A stretch of DNA of 64,000 nucleotides from CAVQBL01 sp963710715. GTDB taxonomy: Bacteria; Pseudomonadota; Gammaproteobacteria; DSM-16500. The stretch covers positions 434,001-498,000 of the forward strand of contig CAVQBL010000016.1 in the NCBI GenBank assembly GCA_963710715.1. Reading direction: 5' to 3'. Below, in pieces: positions 18,261-26,594 of this stretch (its first letter is position 1; each line of letters opens with the position of its first letter). The notes beneath the pieces are model-generated. The model was not told the origin of the DNA. It searched no databases and was given only the letters and a program-made list of their open reading frames with translations. The position numbers and the translations under genes are program-made.

Positions 18261-19450
18261 GAAATCTTCTCTTTTGTAGAAGCATGTTTTTCAAGTGCTG
18301 CAATAGCGGGTAATTTTTCTCCTTCAAGGAAAGATAAAAATGCACCGCCGCCGGTGGAGATGTAATCGATTTTATTTCCAACATGATATTTTTCAATCGC
18401 AGCGAGTGTGTCACCGCCTCCTGCAATAGAAAATGCCGAACTTTCTGCAATGGCTTTAGCAATGGCTTCTGTGCCTTTGGCAAATTGCTCAACTTCGAAA
18501 GCGCCTACAGGGCCATTCCACAAAATGGTTTTTGCTTTTTTTATAAGGCTAACAAATTCTTTGATCGTGTCAGGACCGATATCAAAGATTTTTTCATTGT
18601 CATCAATTTGAGAAACAAGACGTGTCGCGCTTTCAGTATCTTCTGTTAATTTTTCACCGACGATGACATCAACCGGAATGGGAATTTTAGCGCCGTGTTC
18701 TTTGGCAGCGAGTGTTAAACGTTCTGCTTCATCAATGAGATCCGGTTCATAAAGAGATTTTCCAACAGTATAGCCTTCAGCAGCAATGAAAGTATTGGCA
18801 ATGCCGCCGCCAATAATCAGGTAATCAACTTTGTGTGACAAGGCATCAAGAAGTGCGAGCTTGGTAGATACTTTAGAGCCACCCACAATGGCAACCACGG
18901 GTTTCGCTGGGTTAAGCATGATTTTTCCTAGCGCGTCTAATTCTGAAAGCAAGAGTGGCCCCGCGCACGCAACGGGTGCATATTCAATAATTCCACAGGT
19001 TGAAGCTTCTGCTCGATGTGATGTGGCAAATGCATCCATGACAAAAACATCACATAATGCAGCCATTTTTTTTGCAAGCGTTGGATCATTTTCTTTTTCG
19101 CCATTGTTAAAACGGACATTTTCTAGCAATACAATGGATTCATTTTTCATATTTACGCCATTGATCCAGTGTTGGATAAGTGGAACTTCTATCTTTAATA
19201 GTTGAGATAAATGTTTTGCAATAGGTGCTAAGGAATAGTGTTCGTCATAAACTCCTTCTTCGGGTCTACCAAGATGCGACATCACCATGACTTTAGCGCC
19301 AGCTTTGAGAGCATGTTTGATTGTAGGTAAGGCTGCGCGAAGGCGGATATCGCTTGTTACTTCACCGTTTTTTAAAGGGACATTCAAATCTTCGCGGATT
19401 AAAACACGCTTTCCTTTCAGATCAAGATCAGACATTTTTGTGATCAACAT
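18257..19450 (-). CDS. pgk: Phosphoglycerate kinase
   Basis: Transfers phosphate from 1,3-bisphosphoglycerate to ADP. It is 397 residues with the N-terminal signature RVLIREDLNVPLKNGEV, the substrate-binding basic patch VMSHLGRPEEG, the hinge and nucleotide-binding loops (VAIVGGSKVSTKLALL; WNGPVGAFE) and the C-terminal STGGGAFLSFLEG. The start ATG has AGGAGC 9 nt upstream. It is first in a pgk-pyk operon; gap, which often precedes pgk, is absent from this window. Confidence 0.96.
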   Translation of the reverse strand: MLITKMSDLDLKGKRVLIREDLNVPLKNGEVTSDIRLRAALPTIKHALKAGAKVMVMSHLGRPEEGVYDEHYSLAPIAKHLSQLLKIEVPLIQHWINGVNMKNESIVLLENVRFNNGEKENDPTLAKKMAALCDVFVMDAFATSHRAEASTCGIIEYAPVACAGPLLLSELDALGKIMLNPAKPVVAIVGGSKVSTKLALLDALSHKVDYLIIGGGIANTFIAAEGYTVGKSLYEPDLIDEAERLTLAAKEHGAKIPIPVDVIVGEKLTEDTESATRLVSQIDDNEKIFDIGPDTIKEFVSLIKKAKTILWNGPVGAFEVEQFAKGTEAIAKAIAESSAFSIAGGGDTLAAIEKYHVGNKIDYISTGGGAFLSFLEGEKLPAIAALEKHASTKEKIS

Positions 19451-19685
19451 GCGTAGATTGCTCCTGGTATATTATTGATGTTGAATTTATTGCATAATTA
19501 AGTGAAACACAAGAGGCAGCTATTGTATTATTTGTTGCGAGAAATCAAAGGCAACACATTTAGCATATCTTCTTATTGCGAAAAAAAGTAGCCATTGATT
19601 TTACAGAAATTATGCTTGCTTGGTTTTACTCGCGTTCTCTTTCTGGTACTCTTTAAGAACTTGAAACTCTTGAGGAGTGCATACC

Positions 19686-20450
19686 TTGAGCTCTGAAAAC
19701 AATATATTAATGGTGAGTTGGCAAAGACGTTGTATTGGCTGGCTTATTCATGCTTTTACCGCGAGTGGGGCTTTTGTTGGGTTGCTAGCGTTGTTTGCTA
19801 TTTATGAGCACAAGCCACTAGTCTCTTTTTGGTTGATGGGTGCAGCGATTGTGATTGATGCTGTAGATGGTTTATTTGCGCGGCTTATTAAAATTAAATT
19901 AGCAGTGCCAGAAATTGATGGGGCATTACTCGATAATATTGTCGATTTTTTTAATTACACCATAGTCCCAGCTTTCTTTTTGTTAGTGATACCATTGGTT
20001 CCATCGCATTGGCGAATCATTTGCGTGATGGCAGTTACATTTTCGTCGGCTTATCAATTTACTCAAGTGGATGCTAAAACGTCAGATCATTTCTTTAAAG
20101 GATTTCCGAGTTACTGGAATATCGTGGTGTTTTATTTATTCTTCTGTCAAATGGATTCATGGGTCAATCTCGGTATTCTGCTGTTTCTTGCTGTGTTGAG
20201 TTTTGTACCCATTAAATATGTTTACCCATCACGATTAGATTATTTAACGCACAGCTATTCTTTGCGTGTTGCTATGTTGATGGCTACGATTGCGTGGGGA
20301 GTGGCAACAATAGGTTTATTGTGGGTTTATCCCGAATCAAACCCTATACTCATTTCTATTTCAATGGGTTATTTAATTTTGTACGTAGCCATTAGTCTTT
20401 ATCGAACATTTGTGCCTCTTCCGCAAGAGGATATCCAGTATGCAAAATGA
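19686..20450 (+). CDS. pcs: Phosphatidylcholine synthase (CDP-alcohol phosphatidyltransferase family)
   Basis: Makes phosphatidylcholine directly from CDP-diacylglycerol and choline in the inner membrane. The CDP-alcohol motif is visible as VIDAVDGLFAR followed by IDGALLDNIVDFFNY, the arrangement typical of Pcs-type enzymes. The protein has about eight hydrophobic helices and about 255 residues. GAGGA lies at 19672-19676, so TTG 19686 is better spaced (9 nt) than GTG 19677; ATG 19710 is a third option. The enzyme implies use of host-derived choline, as in Legionella. It overlaps the next gene by 11 bases. Confidence 0.85.
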   Translation: MSSENNILMVSWQRRCIGWLIHAFTASGAFVGLLALFAIYEHKPLVSFWLMGAAIVIDAVDGLFARLIKIKLAVPEIDGALLDNIVDFFNYTIVPAFFLLVIPLVPSHWRIICVMAVTFSSAYQFTQVDAKTSDHFFKGFPSYWNIVVFYLFFCQMDSWVNLGILLFLAVLSFVPIKYVYPSRLDYLTHSYSLRVAMLMATIAWGVATIGLLWVYPESNPILISISMGYLILYVAISLYRTFVPLPQEDIQYAK

Positions 20451-20634
20451 ACAATTACGACAGGCAAGTACTAAGCGGCGTTATGAAGTAACCCATGCTG
20501 ATTTGCCATTATCTTGCCCCATGAAAGATATGCGCCTTTGGGATGCGCATCCCCGGGTTTATTTACCGATTGAAGCCACAGGTAGGGCAGAGTGTCCTTA
20601 TTGTGATGCGGAGTATTTTTTGGTGGAAAGATGA
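20440..20634 (+). CDS. Small CHCC zinc-finger protein
   Basis: A 64-residue protein of the zf-CHCC type, related to the C-terminal zinc domain of NDUFS6 of respiratory complex I. The zinc ligands are visible: Cys in LSCPMKD, His in DAHPRV, then CPYC. ATG 20440 has AAGAGG 9 nt upstream and overlaps the end of pcs, so co-expression is likely. In proteobacteria this family commonly sits next to LPS core or lipid genes, as here beside waaF; its role is unknown. Confidence 0.8.
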   Translation: MQNEQLRQASTKRRYEVTHADLPLSCPMKDMRLWDAHPRVYLPIEATGRAECPYCDAEYFLVER

Positions 20635-20653
20635 TGATATATAGAGGTCAAAA

Positions 20654-21682
20654 GTGTCACAGAAAATTTTAGTTGTAGGCCCCGCCTGGGTCGGCGATAT
20701 GGTGATGGCGCAAAGTTTATTTAAATTTTTAAAACAGCGCGATTCCCAAGTTACTATTGATGTATTAGCGCCCGCCTGGAGTTTACCTCTGTTAGAGCGT
20801 ATGCCTGAAGTATCATCAGCAATTGTCATGCCATTAGGGCATGGTCAGTTAGAGTTACCTAAGCGTTATTCTTTAGGGAAAAGTCTGCGGTCAAAAAATT
20901 ATTCCCAAGCTATTGTTTTACCGAATTCATTTAAGTCTGCTCTCATTCCTTGGTTTGCAAAAATTCCAGTACGAACCGGATGGAGTCGCGAAATGCGCTG
21001 TATGATTTTAAATGACGCTAGACGTTTAGATAAAAAACGTTATCCCTTAATGATTGAACGCTTTATGGCGCTGGGAATGTCACCGCATGAATCATTACCA
21101 AGTGAATACCCTTTACCCATCTTGCAATTTTCCAGAGAATCGCAAGAAAAAGTGTTGGCAAAATATAAATTAAGTTACCCCGAGCAGCCGATATTAGCAT
21201 TATGTCCCGGTGCAGAATTTGGTCCTGCTAAACGCTGGCCAGAAGAGCACTATGCTGAAGTTGCCAAAACAAAATTAAAAGCAGGTTGGGGTGTGTGGAT
21301 ATTGGGTTCTGCAAAAGATACTCCTGTTGCGGAAAAGATAATGCAGCTTACCGAACATCGTTGCGTTAATCTGACGGGATCGACTAGCTTAATTGAAGCT
21401 GTTGATTTGTTATCGCTAGCATCTGCAGTAGTGAGCAATGACTCAGGCTTGATGCACATTGCAGCGGCGTTGGAAAAACCACTCGTCGCAGTGTATGGTC
21501 CAACAAGTGCAACGTTTACTCCACCTCTACATGCAGAAGCAAAAGTGTTATCACTCGCCCTCGCTTGCCAACCTTGCTTTCAACGTACGTGTCCGCTCAA
21601 GCATCAGCGCTGTATGACGGATTTAAAGCCGGAACAAGTATTACAGGCTATAAGTCAATTTCCTTCCACTAACATTTTGTAA
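20654..21682 (+). CDS. waaF: ADP-heptose--LPS heptosyltransferase II
   Basis: Adds the second L-glycero-D-manno-heptose to the lipopolysaccharide inner core (GT9 family). It is 342 residues; it opens ILVVGPAWVGDMVMAQSLF and has the ADP-heptose binding region LCPGAEFGPAKRWP and the C-terminal donor motif VSNDSGLMHIAAAL. The GTG start at 20654 has GAGG 6-10 nt upstream. It is third in the pcs operon. The last 28 bases overlap the convergent small gene on the other strand. Confidence 0.93.
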   Translation: MSQKILVVGPAWVGDMVMAQSLFKFLKQRDSQVTIDVLAPAWSLPLLERMPEVSSAIVMPLGHGQLELPKRYSLGKSLRSKNYSQAIVLPNSFKSALIPWFAKIPVRTGWSREMRCMILNDARRLDKKRYPLMIERFMALGMSPHESLPSEYPLPILQFSRESQEKVLAKYKLSYPEQPILALCPGAEFGPAKRWPEEHYAEVAKTKLKAGWGVWILGSAKDTPVAEKIMQLTEHRCVNLTGSTSLIEAVDLLSLASAVVSNDSGLMHIAAALEKPLVAVYGPTSATFTPPLHAEAKVLSLALACQPCFQRTCPLKHQRCMTDLKPEQVLQAISQFPSTNIL

Positions 21683-21888
21683 ACTGTGAGCAGTAGTTCC
21701 TTGTTCTCATTAATCAAAAAATCGAGAAACTTATTTTTTTTCAATGTACGTTCTTGTGTTTCTTCAGGAAGAAAGCGCGTCATTTCATCCATAAATGCTT
21801 TTCCTTTAACAATACTATCCAATTGGTTGATCATGTTTTTTAATTTCTCCTGATAATGATCAACTTTATAATCTTTTATTTTATTCAC
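21655..21888 (-). CDS. Small charged protein, partner of the AbiEi-like protein
   Basis: 77 residues, about a third charged, predicted helical (YQEKLKNMINQLDSIVKGK; LKKNKFLDFLINENKELLL). I do not recognise a family. Its ATG overlaps the stop of the upstream AbiEi-like gene as ATGA, the same coupling used by AbiEi/AbiEii pairs, yet it has none of the AbiEii nucleotidyltransferase motifs (no GGTAL or D-x-D). It is either a replacement partner, a remnant of a lost toxin, or an unrelated downstream gene. Its 3' end overlaps waaF on the other strand. Confidence 0.6.
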   Translation of the reverse strand: MNKIKDYKVDHYQEKLKNMINQLDSIVKGKAFMDEMTRFLPEETQERTLKKNKFLDFLINENKELLLTVYKMLVEGN

Positions 21889-22424
21889 TCATCGCTGATA
21901 TTTTCCTGATGTAGTAAATTAATATTTCGGCCAACACGTTTTAAATCACGTTCAGCCGCTTCTTTGGTTGCCACACGAAGCGGTCTTCCTTTCATTTTTC
22001 GGATAGAATTTAAAATGTTGGAAACGGCTTTTTTGGTGTGTGTAAATTCAATAGTTCCATAGGGTGTTTTGTAAAGACCTTCTCTGCCTGTTGTCATGAC
22101 TGTTAAACGGTCAATAGGAATTTGAGAAATCATGCCATATTCAGACAACGCTGACTCTAGACTAACATAGCTGTATTGTCCTCTTCGTAATGCTTTCGCA
22201 ATATGCTCGATGACATAGCTGTCCTTACTTTGTGCGTAGTCATTCACGTAAATCCCTCTGCACGCGCGAACCAGTAAGCCCGCTTTTACCAAGCGACGAA
22301 GACCTTCTTCTAGTGTTTTGAGGGTATCGTTGGGAAATAATTTCTTCATATCCTGTTTGCTAAATACAAAAATGCCTTTTTGGTCAAATTTTCTAATTTG
22401 TTGAAATGCAAGCAATTTATTCAT
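21885..22424 (-). CDS. AbiEi-type antitoxin-like transcriptional regulator (DUF6088-like)
   Basis: Resembles the antitoxin/repressor half of type IV AbiE systems. An N-terminal winged-helix region (about 1-65: FDQKGIFVFSKQDMKKLF; LRRLVKAGLLVRACRGIYVN) is followed by the AbiEi-like body (YSYVSLESALSEYGMISQIP; VMTTGREGLYKTPYGTIEF). The frame is open to 22487, but that start lies in the promoter; ATG 22424 follows AGAG and gives 179 residues. The promoter contains an inverted repeat, as expected for autoregulation. The downstream partner is not AbiEii. A complete AbiEi/AbiEii pair lies 9.5 kb away. Confidence 0.72.
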   Translation of the reverse strand: MNKLLAFQQIRKFDQKGIFVFSKQDMKKLFPNDTLKTLEEGLRRLVKAGLLVRACRGIYVNDYAQSKDSYVIEHIAKALRRGQYSYVSLESALSEYGMISQIPIDRLTVMTTGREGLYKTPYGTIEFTHTKKAVSNILNSIRKMKGRPLRVATKEAAERDLKRVGRNINLLHQENISDE

Positions 22425-22433
22425 AGAATCTCT

Positions 22434-22487
22434 ATTATGTATACAATTATACATCAATATTATAGTATAAGTGTATACATAATTCAA
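22434..22487 (-). promoter_or_regulatory. Promoter and inverted-repeat operator of the AbiEi-like operon
   Basis: On the minus strand TTGAAT (22482-22487) and TATAAT (22459-22464) are separated by 17 bp, a good sigma70 promoter. A perfect 11-bp inverted repeat, ATTATGTATAC at 22434-22444 and its complement at 22473-22483, brackets the -10 element. One arm sits between -35 and -10 and the other just before the gene. This is what negative autoregulation by the AbiEi-like protein would need. Confidence 0.7.
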
Positions 22488-22555
22488 CGGGTCCTTAATA
22501 ATTCTTAGCTCTTCAAAGCTGCCAGGAGCGAATGATCTGTCCAGTGTTGCAGATT

Positions 22556-23341
22556 TTACCCATTCGGCGGAAAGACAGTATTAAAATCAATAGAATCGCA
22601 TGGAGTTTTACACCCAGCTTTTCCATTTAGAGTTCCTACATTGGAAAAAATCTTGTGTCGCCTATCTAAATTTAATGGTATACGCTTTGGGGATGATGTA
22701 ATTTGAATGCGGTTATTTGCACTAAAACCTTTCATAGTAATGTTATTTGCAACTGGGAAGTAATTTCCATAGCCTACATAAATGAGCTTGCGCGTTGTTG
22801 TCATACCATTACTTCCAAAGTTACTGATCCCGTGGGCCCATAAAAATGTTGCAACTTGTCGGGCACGGTTTTCAGATAGCCGCAGCTCAAATTTAGCGCA
22901 ACTAAAGCCGCTGGTATTTCCAGATATTATAATATTGTTATCGGGGTAACGATTGAGAAGATCTACTACACTCGTCAGTATAGGATCGGATGAGAGTAAT
23001 AATTCAGATGAATTGTCTTCAAATAGCTTATTCGCTGGGATGTTGATAGTGACATAATCACCTAAGGTATAGACTCTTCCCCCTGATTGGGTGACTCCGT
23101 TGGCTGTAAACTGTAAAGTAGTAACATAATAACCCAAACCTGCACCACCTATTCCAGCTAGCCAAACCAGAGGCTTGGGTAAAGTTAATATCTTTGCTGT
23201 AATAACACCTGCTCCAGCGCCAAGAACGGGGCCCGCTACATTCCCTGTGAGGTGATTGTTGGTTGAAAAGGGGTTATAGGTACAGCTGGTTGTTAGCAAA
23301 AGAGTAAATGATAGGGTAGCAACGCAAAGATAATGCTTCAT
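22556..23341 (-). CDS. OmpA-family lipoprotein
   Basis: Outer-membrane-anchored, peptidoglycan-binding lipoprotein, 261 residues. The lipobox LTTSC places the lipidated Cys at residue 20. A Gly/Ala-rich hydrophobic stretch at about 33-70 (VLGAGAGVITAKIL; GIGGAGLGYYV) resembles glycine-zipper segments. An OmpA-like domain follows at about 95-215: FEDNSSELL, IIISGNTSG, LRLSENRARQVATFLWAHGI, YVGYGNYFPV and NNRIQI. It ends in an unrelated 45-residue tail with CKTPC. The arrangement is similar to OmpA-type lipoproteins associated with type IVB secretion in Legionella (IcmN/DotK), but no other secretion genes are near, so I do not name it so. Confidence 0.8.
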   Translation of the reverse strand: MKHYLCVATLSFTLLLTTSCTYNPFSTNNHLTGNVAGPVLGAGAGVITAKILTLPKPLVWLAGIGGAGLGYYVTTLQFTANGVTQSGGRVYTLGDYVTINIPANKLFEDNSSELLLSSDPILTSVVDLLNRYPDNNIIISGNTSGFSCAKFELRLSENRARQVATFLWAHGISNFGSNGMTTTRKLIYVGYGNYFPVANNITMKGFSANNRIQITSSPKRIPLNLDRRHKIFSNVGTLNGKAGCKTPCDSIDFNTVFPPNG

Positions 23342-23530
23342 TCTTTCTTCAATCCTTACATTGACAGGGTAATTAGCGCAAAAAATGATCTAAGTGAACT
23401 CTGAGGTTTTCCCTCAAACCCTTTTTTGTGTATCATGGCGTAAGTTTTTTATAGTAGACAGCGAATATTATCCTAAATTCGACATTTATTCCAAAGGCAA
23501 AGTGACATGTATTAATCAGAGGATGTTTCC

Positions 23531-25462
23531 ATGGCTTATGAAATTGAAATAGCCTATTGGCGCAAGAAGCTGGGTGGCGAACTTCCTCCTTTGCAAATTT
23601 ATTCTAAAAAGGCACGCGCATCTACAGAAGCTTTCACAAGTGGCTCAGCGTCACTGGCATTTTCAGCAGAGCTGACGAAACAATTAACTGCATTTGCAGA
23701 TAAAAATAATGTTACTCGCTATGCTGTTTTGCTAACCCTATTTAAAATTTTATTAGTCCGTTATACTCAACAATATGAAATTATCATTGGTACTTCTACG
23801 TTAGATTTACTGGCTAATATTCGTGTTTTACGCGATCAAGTTTCTAAATCTGCTAATTTTTTAAGTTTATTAAAACAAGTTCAAAGAACCATCGATGAAG
23901 CGCGCCAATATGGTGATATTGCTTTTGAAAAAATTTTAGCAGAATTGCAACCGACTAAAGTAGATAATAAATCTCCACTGTTTCAAGCCAAGTTTGATTT
24001 TTATGATGATGAAAAATTTGAACCCAAAAAAAATGCTTATCAAGGAAAGGTGGATCTCGCGCTGACATTTGAAAGAAAAAATGCCAAGTTTGTGACTACA
24101 CTTGAGTATAATTCCGCATTATTTAAAAAATATTTTGTTGAAGGTATGTTGGCGCACTTTCAAGTTTTATTACTTGAAGCATTTAAAAATCCCAAAAAGA
24201 ATATTTTTAGTTTGCCTTTATTAACCGATAAAGAGCGTAAAAAAATTTTGTTGGATTGGAATAATACTAAAACACCTTTTCCAAATAAATCCATTCACGA
24301 GCTATTTGAAAAACAAGCTGCGCTAACACCCAATGTTCCAGCGGTCAGTTTTGTGGATAGTTCTTTGAGTTATGCTGAGTTAAATAAAAAAGCCAATCAG
24401 CTGGCGCATTATTTAATCGGTCAAGGTGTGGCAAAAGAAGACATCGTAGCAATTTTATTAGAACCTTCACCTGAAACTTATATTGCACTACTGGCGGTAT
24501 TGAAAGCTGGGGCTGCTTATCTACCCATTGATCCGAATTTATCGGCGGATCGATTGGCGCACATGTTAAATGAAACGCATGCAAAAATTGTTTTAACGCA
24601 GCAATCGTTAATGAGCAAATTAGCTGAGCAAAATGTACAAGCTATCTATTTAGATCGCGACGCAAAAATAATCGCAGAAGAAAAACCGCAAAATCCTCGA
24701 ATTAAAATCGTAGCCAATCAATTAGCTTGTGTTATTTATCGCTTTAATGATGCGGGAGTACCGCAGGGCATTTTATTAGAGCATCGTGGAGTCAGTAGCT
24801 TATCCACGCTGCGCAGTTTTGATAAGCAAGCAGAACGTCAATGTGTGGTGCAATTTAATCCTTTTGCATCCGATGCTGCAATTACTGATTTTTTTATTGC
24901 CCTGCTTCGCGGAGATGAGTTATTAATTCTACCACCCGATATGATGGATGCTTCTATGGAATGGGTGAATTTTCTTAGTGCTAAGCAAGTGAAAGCGGCT
25001 ATTTTCCCAACCTCTTTATTAATTACCTTGCCACCCGAGAAACTGACTTTTTTACAGACAGTAATTGCACTGGGTGAGCCTTTACCGCTTGAAGTCGCTA
25101 ATCGCTGGGCAAAAGGGCGGCATTTATTTCAAGCCTATGGTTTTGCTGAAACAACTATATGGACAACTTTAAATGAGCATAAGCCGACTGATAAAAAAGT
25201 GACCCTAGGTCGTCCCATCAATAATATGGAAATTTATATTTTAGATGCGAATATGCAAGCTGTCCCCATTAGTCTTCCTGGGGAATTGCATATCGGCGGT
25301 GTGGGATTGGCAAGAGGTTATTCAAATCGTCCAGAATTAACTGCAGAAAAATTTATTAAACATCCATTTTCATCTTCACGTAAAGCAAGATTATATAAAA
25401 CAGGTGTTCTAGCGCGGTATTTGCCTGATGGTCAAATTGAGTATCTCAGTGTGAGCAAATAA
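23531..25462 (+). CDS. Degenerate NRPS-like protein: partial condensation plus adenylation domain
   Basis: 643 residues. The first 230 match the C-terminal half of a condensation domain (EIAYWRKKLGGELPPLQI; RYTQQYEIIIGT); the half with the HHxxxDG active site is absent. An adenylation domain follows (LTYAELN-like SLSYAELNKKANQLA; AVLKAGAAYLPIDP). Core A3 is degraded to YRFNDAGVPQG where active domains have YTSGSTGxPKG, and A7 reads YKTGVLAR where an Asp normally follows TG. A5 (YGFAETT) and A6 (GELHIGGVGLARGY) survive. The protein ends before the A8-A10 subdomain and there is no carrier domain. It probably lacks adenylation activity. The frame is intact, so either decay is recent or the protein has another use. 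The next gene starts 3 nt downstream. Confidence 0.8.
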   Translation: MAYEIEIAYWRKKLGGELPPLQIYSKKARASTEAFTSGSASLAFSAELTKQLTAFADKNNVTRYAVLLTLFKILLVRYTQQYEIIIGTSTLDLLANIRVLRDQVSKSANFLSLLKQVQRTIDEARQYGDIAFEKILAELQPTKVDNKSPLFQAKFDFYDDEKFEPKKNAYQGKVDLALTFERKNAKFVTTLEYNSALFKKYFVEGMLAHFQVLLLEAFKNPKKNIFSLPLLTDKERKKILLDWNNTKTPFPNKSIHELFEKQAALTPNVPAVSFVDSSLSYAELNKKANQLAHYLIGQGVAKEDIVAILLEPSPETYIALLAVLKAGAAYLPIDPNLSADRLAHMLNETHAKIVLTQQSLMSKLAEQNVQAIYLDRDAKIIAEEKPQNPRIKIVANQLACVIYRFNDAGVPQGILLEHRGVSSLSTLRSFDKQAERQCVVQFNPFASDAAITDFFIALLRGDELLILPPDMMDASMEWVNFLSAKQVKAAIFPTSLLITLPPEKLTFLQTVIALGEPLPLEVANRWAKGRHLFQAYGFAETTIWTTLNEHKPTDKKVTLGRPINNMEIYILDANMQAVPISLPGELHIGGVGLARGYSNRPELTAEKFIKHPFSSSRKARLYKTGVLARYLPDGQIEYLSVSK

Positions 25463-25465
25463 TCT

Positions 25466-26345
25466 GTGATTGAGCTGTCTGTGCCAAGCAAAACTTTTTT
25501 GTTAGGCGAATATCTTGTATTAATGGGTGGTTCTGCATTAGTGCTCTGTACAATGCCACGCTTTAAGCTGGTTGCATCTTTGCAACAGCAAAGCAAAATG
25601 ATTATATCTGCCGGAAAGTCCAGCTGCAAAATTAATAGCAAAGTATCCTGAATTTTATCAAAAGTATCATTTAAATTTCATTGACCCTTACGCGGGCTTA
25701 GGTGGTTTTGGTGCATCGAGCGCAGAGTTTGTATTGCTTTTTGCGTTAAAAAAAGGCGTGCGCGTAGTAACAGATGAAATTATTTTTTCAGCACTCGAAA
25801 CGTATCAGCAAATGGCTTGGAATAAAGAAGGGATTCCACCCAGCGGCGCTGATATGGTTGCGCAATTTACTGGGGGTGTTTGTTATTTTAATCCAAAACA
25901 AAAACAAATAATGAGTTTCACGTGGGGCTTCACTGATATGGAATTTTGCTTGTTGCATACAGGACAGAAACTTGCAACACATGAGCATCTTAAAAAAATA
26001 AAAGAAATAAATTTTGATGGATTTGAAAAAATATTGAATGCAGGATTTGCCAGTCTGAAAAATAAAAATAGCGCAGTTTTCGCAAAGGCTATCCATGCTT
26101 ATGGAGAATTATTAGCAGAAAAAAAATTAGTTGCTGTGCACACTAAAAAGTTATTAGAAAAAATTTACCAGCAGCCTGGTGTCTTAGCTGCGAAAGGTTG
26201 TGGAGCGATGGGGTCTGATGTGGTTTTGGTTTTATTGGAAAAGTTATCTACGAATACTTTTACTGAGTGGGTGGAGCGGCAAGGATTGCGAGTGATGGCG
26301 GCGGGTTGTGAGACAAGTGAGGGTTTTTATTGTTATGAATCTTAG
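25466..26345 (+). pseudogene. GHMP kinase (mevalonate/phosphomevalonate-kinase-like), frameshifted
   Basis: Two frames together encode one GHMP-family small-molecule kinase of about 290 residues. The first (GTG 25466) carries motif 1, KTFLLGEYLVLMGGSAL. After a +1 shift near 25605-25611 the frame continues PESPAAKLIAKYPEFYQ and carries motif 2, GLGGFGASSAEFVLLFAL, and motif 3, AAKGCGAMGSDVVLVLL. A single extra base in the short stretch ATCTGCC accounts for the break. The family includes mevalonate-pathway kinases, which Coxiella and Legionella have acquired. The last 23 bases form one arm of a long palindrome. It is probably non-functional unless the shift is a sequencing error. Confidence 0.8.
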
Positions 26346-26488
26346 GCAAAATCAAAAGATTAAATGTATGGGGGCCTGTCACTGGATGGTTTCACGTTTT
26401 TGTGCTCGCAAAGAGTGCTGCGCACAAAAAGTGAGAACCATCCAGTGACACCCCATTTTTTATGCCTAAAATTCATAACAATAAAAAC
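26323..26488. repeat. Nested 166-bp palindrome overlapping the end of the GHMP kinase gene
   Basis: Outer arms of 25 bp (26323-26347 and 26464-26488) match with one mismatch. Inside is a second hairpin (26371-26454) with GGGG/CCCC at its base and a long TGTCACTGGATGGTT/AACCATCCAGTGACA stem plus a GTTTTTGTGC/GCACAAAAA stem. T-runs follow the inner hairpin, so it may also stop transcription. The left outer arm includes the last codons and stop of the kinase gene. The sequence is unrelated to the CGTCATTGCGAG family. The rest of the gap up to 26594 shows nothing else. Confidence 0.75.
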
Positions 26489-26594
26489 AGCTATTGGATA
26501 AATAAGAGCAGAAGAATAACATATAAGGATGACAAGCTTCTGTGATAGTATTGCCCAAAGCTCGAATTATAAAAATGGAGAATGATAGTTCAAC

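Noticed and set aside
22556..23341. Naming the OmpA-like lipoprotein as the type IVB secretion component IcmN/DotK
   Set aside because: The similarity is at the level of lipobox plus OmpA domain, shared by many envelope proteins, and no other icm/dot gene is in the window.
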